NCBI RefSeq assembly: GCF_963678635.1
Contig: NW_026970609.1
Location: 46,071 to 110,070 of the forward strand
DNA length: 64,000 nt
Source: Symsagittifera roscoffensis
Taxonomy: Eukaryota; Xenacoelomorpha; Acoela; Convolutidae
Direction of reading: 5' to 3'
Shown here: positions 11,580 through 22,375 of the stretch, in pieces
Layout: each line of letters opens with the position of its first letter
Numbering within the stretch: position 1 is the stretch's first letter
Notes under the pieces: generated by a model
The model's input: only the letters and a program-made list of their open reading frames with translations
Database searches by the model: none
What the model was told of the DNA's origin: nothing
Made by a program: the position numbers and the translations under genes

Positions 11580-11788
11580 AAAGGAAATTTTTGCTGTTTC
11601 TTTGGGAAAAAAGAGATCAATTTACTCCTTTTTGACAAAAATTTATCGACGAATGGTTCCTCGAAAGCTACAAAAAACTGATAATTTGTGTGGATTTTAC
11701 GCATTTGTTCTTTTTAAACACCTCCAGAAGAACTTGATAAATGTCTTTGATGTGCATGTTTTGAATTTCATGAGTACTTTTACGTAAA
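11580..11788 (+). pseudogene. possible adenain-like cysteine protease C-terminal fragment
   Basis: The 61-codon frame from 11,602 reads MVPRKLQKTDNLCGFYAF and then VLFKHLQKN..NVFDVHVLNFM. The LCGFYAF box resembles the cysteine-containing motif of adenain/Ulp1-type proteases, the maturation protease class usual in Polintons. A second copy lies at 15,965-16,111 (KKPDNLCGF). Only this end is visible; no catalytic His or Asp block was found upstream, so the assignment is tentative. Confidence 0.3.
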
Positions 11789-11789
11789 A

Positions 11790-12860
11790 AAATGTTTTTT
11801 TTTAATAGTAAGTATAAGCTTTTGGAGTAAGGTTATGATAAGACGTAGTGAATTGTTTATTTATTTATGTAAGTTATTTCTTCATATTCCTTAATTTTTT
11901 TAACGAAAAGTATCTTAGCAACTAACTTTTAGACGAAATTCACAGAGAAGGATAATAGAATATGGACGATGTAGTCCTCCATTTGAAAGAACTAACGACA
12001 GAAAGGAAAATTTTGCTAAAAATGTAAGCAACTTCTAGTAAATTGTATAGATTCCTAAAAGTTTACTCTGAGAAAGATAGAAAAACTATCCTACAAAAAT
12101 ATGAGACACGAAAAGAAAACGAAACTATACTCTTCTACTTTTACAGGGGCAGAGCAATCGACAAATTTGGATGATTTTTTTTGATACTTCAGAAACTTTA
12201 CAGAATTTTTAAAAGATCAGAGACAAAGTGATAAAAGAGAACTGAGAATAATCGTTGCAAAAATATGACAGAAAAATTAACATGTTGAAGTAAAAACGAG
12301 AACTGGACAAAAACTGTCGATTGGTCAAACCTTGAAGCTTTTTAGATATTTATAACTTGATTCTACTGAAAATCCATGCAGTTTTGAATGGATCTGTCAT
12401 CCTTTCTTCCGATAACCTGGGTAGTTAAGGATTAAGTGAGATAAAAAAATGTAATCAAACGTGAGGAGCTATCAAGATTCCCCTGATTTCGCGTGAACTC
12501 GAATGATTAACCTGTCAAAGATATTCCCCTCTTGTCCATTTTCCCCAGATAATCTAAGGGAATATCAATAAGATGAAATAAGTTTTTGGTAGACTTTGTT
12601 TGAGAAAAAAAAAATCCTGTGATAAATTAGTTAAGACAAACTTTCACGATAAACTTTTCATGGTAAGTTTTTTATTCGCAAGTTAAATTTAAAAATTTTA
12701 AAAAACTCTCTAAAAATTGCCATTCCAATGTTTTGTAAGAAAAGGTCGCCCTTTTTTATCACAAAGTGTTAGCAAAGAAAATCAAGTACCGGCAAAATTG
12801 AGCTTCAAAAAATTCGGGTTTCAATTTTTTTTTAAAACTTACTATCTTACCATCTGAAAC
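11790..12860. other. AT-rich non-coding stretch between element copies
   Basis: At 11,926-11,995 there is similarity to the beginning of the left gene at 16,245-16,320 (GTAGTCCTCCATTTGA-type sequence). Beyond about 12,000 I see no open frame of note, no repeat longer than a few units and no RNA gene. The sequence is AT-rich with many A and T runs. Confidence 0.5.
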
Positions 12861-13040
12861 TACGACCAATCTTAGTACACTGGAATATCCATTCCCACGT
12901 AATACATATTAGAAATTCGGGTTCCAAAGTGAAACCTTACTAGTTCCATTCTCTATCTTAGTAAACTTGGAAATCTATTCCCTATGGTAATACATAGGGT
13001 GGGGACTGGGTACTCTATAGCCTATGTTAATATATGGGGG
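12860..13040 (-). repeat. interspersed breakpoint repeat, inverted copy
   Basis: Read on the minus strand, this stretch contains AACATAGGCTATAGAGTA, then CCTATGTATTACCATAGGG and AGATAGAGAATGG motifs. The same order is found on the plus strand at 62,174-62,300 and, more loosely, at 22,400-22,560. It lies directly before an element copy that starts in mid-integrase. The family is not recognised; its repeating ATAGGGAATAG(A/G)TTTCCC motif looks satellite-like. Confidence 0.6.
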
Positions 13041-13059
13041 TCCTCTCAAACGCCCCTTT

Positions 13060-13790
13060 GCTGAACTGTCCCGTCATTTACTTCTTACGATTAAGGATAC
13101 GCACCTTTTTGATTTAATTTTGAATTCTCCTAGAATTAAACTGAACCAGTCAGAAATCATGAAAGGGATTCAGTCAGACTTTAGTGTGTGCACTAAATCA
13201 AAAAACACATATTTTCCCGATCTTTATTTTAGAGTTTTTGGAGCTTCTCAAATTCCACCTAATTTGTTACCAACAAAAACGCCAGATAAAAAGACAGAAG
13301 AACTTGAATCCCTTTCAAAAGTTAAATCTGAACAGAGTGTATCATAGGGCTAGAGCTGCGTACATTCATATTCAAAACTTGAGTAAAGCGAGTGACTTTC
13401 CGAAAAAGAAATTAGAACAATTCTTACAAAGCAAGACATTCATCACAAACGTTGGTCCACCTATCAAGCGTTTCCGGAGACTTCAAGCTTTTTCTAATTA
13501 AATCAATAAAATCTCGTGTATGGATTTGGGTTTTGTGGACAAATTAGCTGGTCAAAACGATGAAGCCAAATATTTATCGATGACTGTTGCTGTTTTCCGG
13601 GATTTTTCAGAGTTCAAAAATGAACACAAAATCTGCCAAAGGCACTTTAAAAGCTTTAAAACGTGATTTCGCGAAAAATCAATCCTGGAAAACTTTGGGT
13701 TGATAAAGAACAGAATATGGGTGAACTTTTGAGAAAAACATTGAAGTTTACTCAAGAGGGAGTGAAACAAAAGCTGCATATTATATGTAA
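13060..13790 (+). pseudogene. Polinton-type integrase remnant, C-terminus deleted
   Basis: Two overlapping frames give the N-terminal half: HLFDLILNSPRIKLNQSEI then YFPDLYFRVFGASQIPPNLL (13,100-13,270) and AYIHIQNLSKASDFPKKKLE then FITNVGPPIKRFRRLQAFS (13,360-13,500). The core begins with MDLGFVDKLAGQNDEAKYL (about 13,521-13,577, first catalytic Asp kept) and has WVDKEQNMGELL (second Asp kept, near 13,697). The sequence is cut at SETKAA near 13,775, just before the catalytic Glu motif. This copy has the clearest N-terminal domain in the window. Confidence 0.8.
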
Positions 13791-13839
13791 CTTCAAATAT
13801 AGACGAAAAAACGCAAAAAAGTTGCAAAAGATGTTAAAA

Positions 13840-14960
13840 AAAACGCTCGAAAGATGCGTGATAGCCACTCAGTTTAAAGCTTCACTTAATCAAAGGAAGA
13901 TTGTTTGATGCTTTCAAAAAAGAAAAAGTAGAACATGGATCAAAATTGGAGGAAGATTCAGATCAGAAACCACACACTAGCTTCACTTACCTAAATAATC
14001 TACTACAACCTCTATTCACAAATTGTGAAATTTCTTCTAATAATACAAAGGTATACAAATCCAATGGGTTTTGTTCTCATGAAGCACAAATATTGAACGA
14101 ATTCAACTTGTCGGCAGTGAGTAAAAAGGGAAAACTTGCTTGGCATGGATATAGTTTTGAAGAATTTCCGGGAGCATTTGGTATTTATACGTTCACTGAT
14201 AGAGCGAACTTTTTAGGAATAGGATAACTTTTTTCTTTATGGCAGGCTTGCCATTGATTTGATAATTTGTGAGAGTTTCTTAATACAAAACCGAGCTAGA
14301 CCTAATTTTTACATGCTGTCTGATAATTAATCTTTTAGTCTGAGTATTGTCGATTGTTAGCTGTTTACTAGAAGAATTCTAGTAGCATAATCTAATCATC
14401 AAAACTTGGAATGGAATCTGTAACCGGAACGTGCTCATTAAAGTTACATAGAAACTATAGCAAGAAAGAAATTTAATCATTCAATCTTGTCAAAAACATT
14501 TTATTCAGAAAAATGTTTTCAATAATGCCCCAATCAGAAGAAAAGCTGTTGCATTGAACAAAAATTCAGCTGTCGAGGGATCTTTTCAACAAAACCTTCC
14601 AACTATCAACAGTTTCAGGTGAGAGAGGTTTGAATTATTCAGGGTGTAAGAGCAATTATTAAATTGGATACAGTTTCTCTTGTCGCCTCTTTATTACAAC
14701 AATGAAAGCAGTGCACTTAATGAAGATTTTCCAGAACTTCGTTTGGAAGAAATAGTATGATTTGACTTCAATACAGGATGCAGCTTAACAGTTGCTTTAT
14801 CCAAACCTTAACGGAGAAAGCTTGGGAAGAAAAATATTTTTCCAATTTCCCTTGGAGCAAGTAACGGAGGTGATAGTCTAGGGAGAAAGACTACCAAACA
14901 TTCAAATTTCTCTTTTTGCGTTTTCAGCTTCTTATAAAAATGTTGTATTTTTTGGGACTT
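13840..14960 (+). pseudogene. capsid-like protein, decayed
   Basis: The best-open part (13,901-14,227) reads MFDAFKKEKVEHGSKLEEDS, then SFTYLNNLLQPLFTNCEI and SKKGKLAWHGYSFEEFPGAF. Later, in other frames, come phrases equivalent to SLYGRLAIDLI (14,233-14,265), LSDN..SFSLSIVDC (14,315-14,355), LETIARK, ENVFNNAPIRRKAVALN (14,513-14,560) and SLQDAA-type sequence near 14,770-14,860. It aligns block for block with 10,040-11,155. The 5' end is missing and is replaced by a short scrap of the basic-protein gene (13,795-13,845). Confidence 0.55.
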
Positions 14961-14976
14961 TCCAATGTTGTTGTCT

Positions 14977-15210
14977 CTATCTTCTCTGTTCCATCGTTTT
15001 TGTACTATCTATTTTGTATTTCTTCTGAGGTAAAAATCCAGAAAAAGTAGAGATTGAAGGCTGTTTAATTGAGAACCCGAGACATTTCTTCAATCTAGTT
15101 TGTAAAACAGCATTCAAAAATCGTTGCTCGCCGTATAAAGCTTGTGCATGGGACTTGGTTGAATAAATAGTTAAAAGCATGTCAGTCATCATTCTTTTTT
15201 TTTGAATTTC
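14977..15210 (-). pseudogene. short minus-strand ORF after capsid-like gene (unrecognised)
   Basis: A 71-codon minus-strand frame carries STKSHAQALYGEQRFLNAVL and GFLPQKKYKIDSTKTMEQRR. It sits in the same place and orientation as 11,195-11,420 and shares the QALY...R.LN pattern, but is about 50 bases longer in the middle. Conservation between copies suggests a former gene of the element. Confidence 0.4.
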
Positions 15211-15341
15211 TAAACTGCTCTATCAAATAATCATTTTTTTTTTCAAACTAACAAACTATCATTATTTATGCTTGTCATTATTGTAAAACTATCTTATCAT
15301 ATTATCTAATTCAAGTTTCTCTCTGTTTCATGAAATGGTGA

Positions 15342-15479
15342 TCAAAACAATTTTCGCACCTCGTAGTCTTTCACCACCTGGTCCAGATCGTCTAATTTGT
15401 CTTCCATAGCATCTGCCACTTTTTTCATCTGCTCAATTTCCAAGTCACCCTCTAGGTCTCCTAGCTTAGACAGCACATC
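15342..15479 (-). CDS. possible 3'-terminal exon, coiled-coil protein (unrecognised)
   Basis: On the minus strand, a T-rich tract ending in TGTATGTAG at 15,480 is followed by 45 open codons and TGA. The peptide runs DVLSKLGDLEGDLEIEQMKK, then VADAMEDKLDDLDQVVKDY and EVRKLF. Leucine and charged-residue spacing fits a coiled coil, and codon use is far less AT-biased than the surroundings. It lies inside an insertion (about 15,250-15,780) that is absent between the equivalent minus-strand ORF and protease scrap of copy 2. It could be a captured host exon or part of an unrelated element. No other exon was found. Confidence 0.35.
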   Translation of the reverse strand, partial: DVLSKLGDLEGDLEIEQMKKVADAMEDKLDDLDQVVKDYEVRKLF

Positions 15480-15955
15480 CTACATACAGATAAAAAAAGG
15501 TTGTACTAATTTGTTCATGAAAACCGAAGTTTATACCTTTTTAAAATTCCACAGCAAAAACTTTATTAGTTTATACCTCTTTAATTTTCAGGAGCCTTTC
15601 ATGATTAACAGCTTTCAATTACAAACTCAACATGAAAAAGCTAGATCAATTGGTATTGTTTTTCTTATTCCTCTTCTTTTTAATTGTGCTTTGTTCTTTC
15701 ATCATCATTACAGCAATCATTTTTGCATGATTTTGTCAAAATCACGGGAACAAACTAACAAACTAACAAACGTAAATCAAACTAACAAACGTAAATCAGC
15801 TGACAATTGCAAAAATTGATAACTTTTTTTTTCTGCAACTTATCCAAAGATGTACAGAGTTCAGATTCAAGTAGATGGGATCCTACCCCTCTGAGAAAGA
15901 ACCTCAAGGATCAAAAAATTCTTTTGCTATAACTAACTCAGCCCCAACATAAAAG
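15480..15955. other. AT-rich stretch without a supported gene
   Basis: A 140-codon plus-strand frame crosses 15,397-15,819, but it starts antisense to the coiled-coil exon and then reads through AT-rich sequence with a short doubled phrase (ACAAACTAACAAAC and AAACGTAAATCA near 15,755-15,800). Nothing convincing was seen. Confidence 0.4.
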
Positions 15956-16111
15956 TTTTCGCGAATGGCTCCTCGGAAGCTAAAAAAACCTGATAATTTA
16001 TGCGGCTTTTGTACAATTATTTTATTAATTGTTCTTTTTAAATTCTACGTCAGAAACTTGAAAATTATTCAAGATGTACATGTTTTGAAATTTATCAGTA
16101 AGTTTATGTAA
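15955..16111 (+). pseudogene. possible adenain-like cysteine protease C-terminal fragment
   Basis: From ATG at 15,965 the frame reads MAPRKLKKPDNLCGF and later IIQDVHVLKFISKFM, matching the scrap at 11,654-11,788 including the LCGF box. The part between them is diverged. As in copy 2, the scrap is followed by the start of a left gene (about 16,245). Confidence 0.3.
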
Positions 16112-16244
16112 AGCAGCATTTTTTGTAAGTTTAAATTTTTTCAGTAAATTTACTATACGATGCAGTGAATAGCTTAGTTAATTATGTATTTTGACTATTT
16201 ATTTTTCTCGTTTTTTTTTTACAAAAAGCAACTTAGCAACTAAC

Positions 16245-17440
16245 ATTTTTGGTGAAATACACGGAGAATGACGATGGAATACGGACGTTGTAGTCCCCCA
16301 ATTGATAGAATTAACGATCAAATTAGGACGTAGACGCACAAATACATCATTTTGAGAAGACTCTGCATAATGCTAGAAGACAACTTCACACAGGGTACCG
16401 ATCCGATTGCAAAAAGAAAACAGAAATTAAAGAATATTGTAGAAATGGAAATCAACGGAAAAATAATTTATTTTTACAGCTACAAAGAGAAGAATCTGAT
16501 AAAATACTCGATAAACATCCTTAATCTTCAAAAAGTCTTGTATCAATAATGACGAAAGCACTGTTGAAAACAAACATACAGAAGTTGAATGAAATTGAAG
16601 AATGTTTATATTTAAACTGCAAGATTTCTCTTAATACACAAAACGCAAAAACTTACTTGTTTTGTTTTGGACCCGCACAAAAACTTGAAACAAATGGCGC
16701 CTTAATTGGATACGGAAACTCCTCTATGGATTTTGTTTAAAAAAAATCCAACTCATTAGACTACGTGCAATTCTGCAGTAATCTTCTGAATCTGTGAAAT
16801 CAACTACGAAAAAAGGAGCTGGGTATTTTTTTGGCGCACCTAGTCTCCCCAGTTCATGCTTTTTTGGTCACGTGATTTGACAACTTTTCAGTTTATATGT
16901 TAAAAAATTTTCTTCAACGTTATATGCATTGTTCGATTGTTAATCATTCTAACCAAAACCTCCAGAGAAAACAGTTAACAGAATGGGCCTGGTTGTACCG
17001 AATAGAGAATGTTTTAAAAAATTTTAAAGAAAGAATTTGGAGTTTATAAGTATGGAAAAACTGTAGAACATTCCTTCCCTCCTACAAAAAAATTCAAACC
17101 AACATCCTAGATTTTTGATATACAAATCATCTCATAGAATCAGTTGGAGCAGTGGAGACCAAAAAAAAATTGAAAAATTTCGAAACCACAGAAACGGAAA
17201 AATGTTTTGAAAAATGTAAGATTCTGTCAAAAATTTAGGAAACAAAGTTAAGTAAATTGGATGGCTACGCTTGTCCAAAAGCTCAGTATTTGATATTCAA
17301 AGATAAAGAATGTGATTGAAGATGTAGCTGCTACCCATTTTGTCATGAAAAAACTCTTTACTGTGCAAAAAGAAAAGCATTTGGATAGAGAAAACGGACA
17401 CGATGATTTTTTCACAAATTGTAAATCAAAAAAACCTTGT
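16245..17440 (+). pseudogene. left-end gene, first tandem unit (unrecognised)
   Basis: Visible blocks are EYGRCSPPIDRIND (16,280-16,320), a 65-codon frame 16,352-16,549, the GYGNSSMDF block (16,700-16,738), an AGYFF-LAHLVSPVHAF-like block near 16,815-16,865, a block like PPTKKFKPTS near 17,080, and the Cys motif RCSCYPFCHEK (about 17,325-17,357). The gene is broken in many places. It is the less diverged start of this gene family, differing from copy 4, which begins at an ATG with MYSRKSILP. Confidence 0.45.
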
Positions 17441-17639
17441 TGAAATACTTTTGTTAAACTTTATTTATAGGTCATTGTCTACTATTTCCGTCCAAATTTG
17501 AGATGGTCCATCAAAATGACAAGCAAGTAAAATTAGGAAACTTTGGTTTTTGATAAAAAAAAATAAAAAAAAATCATGAAATTTGTTTGGAGGTACAGAT
17601 AACATATCTCTTTCAGTTTTCTCTGTGTCAACTGTTTGT

Positions 17640-18215
17640 TATAATTTTGACACTGGTATGTGCCCTATTTCGAACAATGTTATCCACACCCTGTGATCAA
17701 TTGAGTTTTGAGTAGCTATCTTATCAAGCACATTCGGTTTTATTTTACCTTCTCCGAAGCTATGAATCAAATATCATCTTCCAAAGAACGAATTCTTTTT
17801 CCCCAAATGGACAAAATGCATCTGGAAAATTTTATCTTGAATTTGATTTTTTGAAAATTGGTACCTTTCAATCAGCATTCGACAATGTTTTCTACTTTTA
17901 TCAACATTATCAACCTCCTAATATTCAAATAAAAAGAAAAAATCTTTGGTTTGTCCAAGAGTAGAGTTTGAATTTTTCGATAATCTTCCCAAAAACTGAA
18001 GTTTTTATCTGCTTATAATTGATGATAATTGTGAAGAAATTTCATAGTCCAAACATTTTTTTTAAGACACAGAGGTCTCAAGACAAAAATAATTAAACAC
18101 ATTTTGTGTCATCAAAGCAAATGGGGAAGAGATAAACAAAAACCACACATAAACTTGTCCAAGTCACCGAGGTTATTCTTTATTTTTTCAATAAGGTTTC
18201 TTGTTAAACTCTACC
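17640..18215 (+). pseudogene. packaging ATPase remnant, first tandem unit
   Basis: The region before the P-loop (YLPSPKL-type sequence near 17,745), a P-loop equivalent near 17,805-17,835, and GTFQ-type sequence near 17,860 can be aligned with the second unit. LVQVTEVIL-type sequence near 18,155 corresponds to the SPRDV block. No frame stays open. It is recognisable only through the better copies. Confidence 0.5.
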
Positions 18216-18419
18216 AGCGAAACTTGATTAAAATTAATTGTGGGCAAATTTTGATTTTTATTATCAAGTTTATTTAAAAGTGCAATTTTGTGGGTGTAAA
18301 TTTTTCAGTAAAATTACTATACCATGCAGTCAACTAGTTAGTTATTTATTCAAGGTGACTATCTATTCCTTTTTTTTTACAAAAAGCAATTTATCAACTA
18401 TCTTTTTGATGAAATACAC

Positions 18420-19640
18420 GGAGAATGATGATGGAATATGGATATTGTAGTCCGCCAATTGATAGAATTAACGATAAAATAGACTCACAAATATCCCATT
18501 TTGAATGGACTCTGCCTAATGCTTGAAGACAAATTCACATAGAGTATCGATCCGATAGCACAAAAAAAACAGAATTTATAGATTTTCGTGGAAATGGAAA
18601 TCAACGGAAAAATTAACTACTTTTACAGCTACAAAGAGAATAATATGATAAACTACTCGATAAACTTCCGAGGTTATATATTAGGTTATATAGAGAGATT
18701 CAAAAAGTCTTGTACCAATATTGAAGAATTCGCTGTGGAAAAAAAACGTACAGAGAATGAATGAAAATTGAGAATTTTGGTAATTATAAAGCAAAATTTA
18801 TCTTGAAACACAAAAAGAAAAAATTATATAATTGTAAATTTATTGTTTCGGACCCGGATAAAAATTTGAAAGTAATGGACCAAAATTTCCCTTTTGGAGG
18901 TCGAATTGGATACGGCAATTCTTGTATAGGTTTTTTTACAAACTCCAAAAACTTTAGACTACATGCAACTTTACATGAGTCTTCTGGATCTGTAAAACAA
19001 TTACTAAAAAAGAAGAAACTGGATTTTTTTATGTTGCATCTAGTCTCCCCAGTTCATGCTTTCTTGGTCACGTGACTTGATAACTTTTCTCTGTATATGT
19101 TAAAAAACTTACCCCAAAATTATATGCATTGTTCAATTGTTAATTATTTTAACCAAAAAACTCCAGAGAAACATTTAATAGAATGGGCCTGGTTGTTCTG
19201 GTTATTGAGTGTAATGAAAAAAATATAGAGAAAGAATTAGGATTTTATAAGTATGGAAAAACAGTAGAATATTCCTTTCCTCCTCTCATAAATTTCAAAC
19301 CAACATCCCAATCTTTTTGATGTACGAATCATCTTCATAGAATCAGTTGGAGCAGTGGATAACAAAAACGTTGAAAAATCCAGAAACCGCAGAAACGGAA
19401 AAAGTTATGAAAAATGTAAGATTATGTCAGAATTTTTGGAAACATATATTAATAAATTGAAAGGCTACGCTTGCTCAAAAAATCAGTATTTGATGTTCAA
19501 AGGTGAAGAATGTGTTTGGAGTTGTAGCAGCTAGCCAATTTGTCATGAAAAAACTCTTCACTGTAAAAAAAAGAAAATCATTTGATTTTTTCACGAATTA
19601 TTAATCAAAAAAATTTTGTTGAATTACTTTTGTTAAACTT
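18420..19640 (+). pseudogene. left-end gene, second tandem unit (unrecognised)
   Basis: The 104-codon frame 18,761-19,075 is the best-kept version of the conserved block: FIVSDPDKNLKVMDQNFPFG, then GYGNSCIGFF, FRLHATLHESSGSVKQ and LHLVSPVHAFLVT. It is followed by a block with YSFPPL-type sequence (about 19,275) and WRQQKRSWSSGYQKR-like text, then the Cys motif at about 19,525. Upstream, the EYGYCSPPIDRIND start is at 18,434-18,475. Confidence 0.5.
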
Positions 19641-19689
19641 TTTTAAAGGTGGTTGTCAACTATTTCATACTAAATTTAAGATGGTCCAT

Positions 19690-20725
19690 CAAAGTGAAAA
19701 GCCCGTAAATTTCAAAAACTTTGGTTTTTGATGAAGAAAATCAATAACAAAAATCATGAATTTGTTTGGAGGTAAAGGTAACATATCTCTTGTAGTTTCT
19801 CTGTGCCAACTGTTTGTGATAGTTTTGATACTAGTATGTGCCCTTATTCGAACAATGTTATCCACAAAACGTGAATAAATGAGCGTGGGTAGCTATCTTA
19901 ACAAGTACAGTCGGTTATATTCTACCTTCTCCGAAGCTATGAATCAGATAACATCTTCAAAAGAACGAAATTTTATTTTCTCAACTGTACAAAATGCATC
20001 TGGAAAATATTATCCTAATATTATTTGGTTGGAAATTGGTACCTTTCAACCAGCATTCGACAACGTTTTTTTTTCCTTTTATCAACCTTAACAACCTCCT
20101 AATAGTCAAATGAAAAGAGAAAGTCTTAGGTTTGTCCAAGTAGTAGATTTTAACCTTATCGAAAATCTTCCCAAAAAAGGAAATTTGTATATATTTATTA
20201 TTGATGACTCTTGGGAAGAAATTTCGTGCTCCAAAAAATATGTACGAATTACCACCACTGGAAGACACAGAGGTCTCAAGATATAATAAATAAAACACAA
20301 TTTATTACATCAAAACAAATTGGGAGGAGACAAACAAAAAACACGCATAAACTTGTTCAAGTCACCGAGGTTACTTTTCATTTATTCGTTAATCTTTCTT
20401 GTTAAATTCCGCCTAATAAATCAAGACAATAAACGAACAACTAGGTCTAGGATCTCAATTGAAAGAGTGGTATCAAGTTGCAATATCACTTCATTATGTT
20501 CATTCAATTTTTGATTTAATCTAACCAACAGTTATTTCACTTTGGACGATGAGTACACAAAACGTCTCTATTCTCCCAAAACATCATAATTTTTCCGGGG
20601 AATTCGAAAACAAATCATTCTCAATTGTCCAGATGGTTTCATTCAGTTTCTGAGCGAGTAATTCCTAAACCTATTAGAAGGAGAGCTTCGAGATCTTCGG
20701 AAAGGGTGGGTAATGAAATATTGAA
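19690..20725 (+). pseudogene. packaging ATPase remnant, second tandem unit
   Basis: The 70-codon frame from 19,879 gives SKERNFIFSTVQNASGKYYP, where the P-loop has decayed to VQNASGKYY, then WLEIGTFQPAFDN. Later frames give LYIFIIDDSWEEIS (Walker B, about 20,187-20,228), GRHRGL, HNLLHQNKLGGD and LFKSPR (about 20,355-20,373). The tail near 20,640-20,700 reads LLEGELRDLRKG-like. This copy keeps the DD of Walker B and the GRHRGL block but has lost the P-loop glycines and is frame-shifted. Confidence 0.7.
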
Positions 20726-20839
20726 AAAATATGTAGAGCTAACACAAAAAAAGAACTCTTCTACACAAAAGAAGAATTTCTTTAAGTTCAACTAAAGGTT
20801 TAAAATTGATATTTTTATCACTCATTTGCCATTAACCGA

Positions 20840-21195
20840 TTGATGTAGCATGGAACGATTTGTCTTAATTCCGTACTCAGTGTTTAATCACAAAGAAAAA
20901 TTCCAAGGAAAAAAATTGGAACAATCACACAGAGAAGATTGTACCAAAATTTTTGTTTTCTATCCCAGTCAGAAATCATCATATTAGATATTCAAGATAC
21001 AAAAGGATCTTGTAGACTTGGTGTTTGCACCAAAGCGAAAAATAGAGTTTTTCCAGATGTTTAATTTCCATTATTTGTTTACAGATGAAAATTTTGTCAT
21101 TTTGGCAAATTCTACACTAAAAGTTCCTATATAAATAATCAAAGATCTCAAAAAAAATGCTGGGAAAACTTTATGAAAAAGAGCTGAGAAAATGT
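20840..21195 (+). pseudogene. integrase remnant with catalytic core deleted
   Basis: The N-terminal gene start (20,850-20,960) and part of the NSE..RYKR region (20,960-21,060) are present, then sequence jumps near 21,075-21,105 to the C-terminal IIKDL...GKLYEKELRKC block (21,135-21,190). About 0.8 kb containing all three catalytic residues is absent relative to copy 2. Confidence 0.65.
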
Positions 21196-22075
21196 TCAAA
21201 GTAAAGGTAAGTCATTTTTAAAATCAAAGTTTTATCAATCAGTTGTCTTGGATTCTTTCTCTATTGAGCTAGTTTCTAATGCTTCTTTTAATTGTTATCC
21301 GAATCAAAAATCTTAGTTCTATTACAAATTTTCTACCAGAACAAATACATCTTAGAAGTGAAATGGATGTTGCTATTTCAGAAAAAGCCTACCCTTCATT
21401 GTACGAAAACGTTAGTGAGGGAAAGTTTACTCTTTTAGATAGGTGAGAAAAGTCCGAGGAAAAAAGAAAGATTCACTCGGTGCATTTTGACCCGGGATTA
21501 TATCCAAGTATTGTTGATATAGTTGTAGCCATGAATGACAAAGTACGAAAAAGTTTGGGCGCACAAAAATATATTTATAACGGAATTTAATTATCGGTAT
21601 ATAAGCCTACACAAAAAATTGCCGTGCTTTCAACTGAGGATCAGTCAGTGTTTATGGTTCGAGGTGCTGATTTGAGTCACATTTTTGGTTGTGATTTAGA
21701 ACAAAATCAAGCATGGGTGATAATTAAAGAAAAAAGTCCAGATTATCATCAGTTTTCTTCCAACATTATAAGAATACTTTCCCAAATGAGTTATAGTGAT
21801 CTTATAGATATAAATTATAAAAGAATACAAAAATTAATTGCTGGGTTGTTTTCCCTTAGTTTCCAAATTACAAACTTGGAGACATAATATCTACAGGACA
21901 GCGCATTAGTTATAATCTCTTTACAAAGCCAAAACTAAAAAAAAGATCTTTCCATAGCATTAAATCAGAACTAAGGGATAGTACAGGTGAAAAAAGTTGT
22001 TTGGGTCCGTAGGAATTACACGAGTTCTTCTTTTGTTTCGCAAGATTTCGGATAGTCCTTTTTGATTTGCTTCAT
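21196..22075 (+). pseudogene. structural-type protein (unrecognised)
   Basis: The start codon position equivalent to 8,695 is TTG here (21,246 region). Blocks are EKPTLHCTKT-like sequence, GPGLYPSIVDIVVAMNDKV (about 21,487-21,545), and the 87-codon frame 21,624-21,887 with MLSTEDQSVFMVRGADLSHI, FGCDLEQNQAWVIIKEKSPD and IIRILSQMSYSDLID. KSELRDSTGEK follows near 21,964-21,997. Compared with copy 2 this copy keeps the middle part better. Confidence 0.5.
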
Positions 22076-22084
22076 ACAAAACGG

Positions 22085-22375
22085 TTGCTCAAAGTTCAGC
22101 TAATTTTCCTTTTTTTTGGATATGCAAGACAGCTTGCATATGCACTTGGGAGAACTAAATATAGTCCCAGCTGCATAGAGAATCGGATCACATTTTTTTG
22201 AAATTGCTGCAAAACATTTGCAAAAAATTTGGAAAAAAGAGTTCGAAAACAGTTGGGAGGTAGAAAAAACAAATTGAAGTGTACATCTAGAGAAGCTTTT
22301 CCCGAAAAAAGAGTTCAAAAAACAGTCGCTCTCGCAAAGAAAACTTTGACCGAGTATAAATTAGTAAAAATGAGA
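22085..22375 (+). pseudogene. small basic virion-type protein remnant
   Basis: Short blocks LAYALGRTKYSPSCIENRI and KFGKKSSKTVGR plus KKSSKNSRSRKENFDRV-like sequence (22,305-22,350) align with 9,510-9,830. It is strongly basic and badly shifted. It is the last element gene before the G-rich repeat at 22,385. Confidence 0.4.

Larger units (their letters stand above)
3270..11995 (+). mobile_element. Polinton/Maverick-like element, copy 2 (most complete)
   Basis: This is the fullest copy: left gene (internally duplicated), packaging ATPase, integrase, structural-type gene, basic protein, capsid-like gene, short minus-strand ORF, possible protease scrap, and from about 11,926 the beginning of another left gene (the phrase ending GEY..CSPP). 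No terminal inverted repeat was recognised at either end. The run-on from one copy's protease scrap into another left gene indicates a head-to-tail array. All genes carry stops or frameshifts. A polymerase gene is missing here; the only one in the window lies at 22,960-27,421. Confidence 0.75.
16120..20400 (+). repeat. tandem duplication, about 2.16 kb x 2
   Basis: CACGGAGAATGA at 16,260 recurs at 18,417 and AAACTTGTCCAAGTCACCGAGG near 18,148 recurs near 20,350. The units, about 16,120-18,215 and 18,285-20,400, each hold a left gene and most of an ATPase gene. Divergence between them is visible throughout (many substitutions and indels), so the duplication is old. Confidence 0.8.

Noticed and set aside
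15397-15819. 140-codon plus-strand ORF
   Set aside because: It begins antisense to a better-supported minus-strand exon and the rest is AT-rich with a small duplicated phrase and no relatives in other copies.
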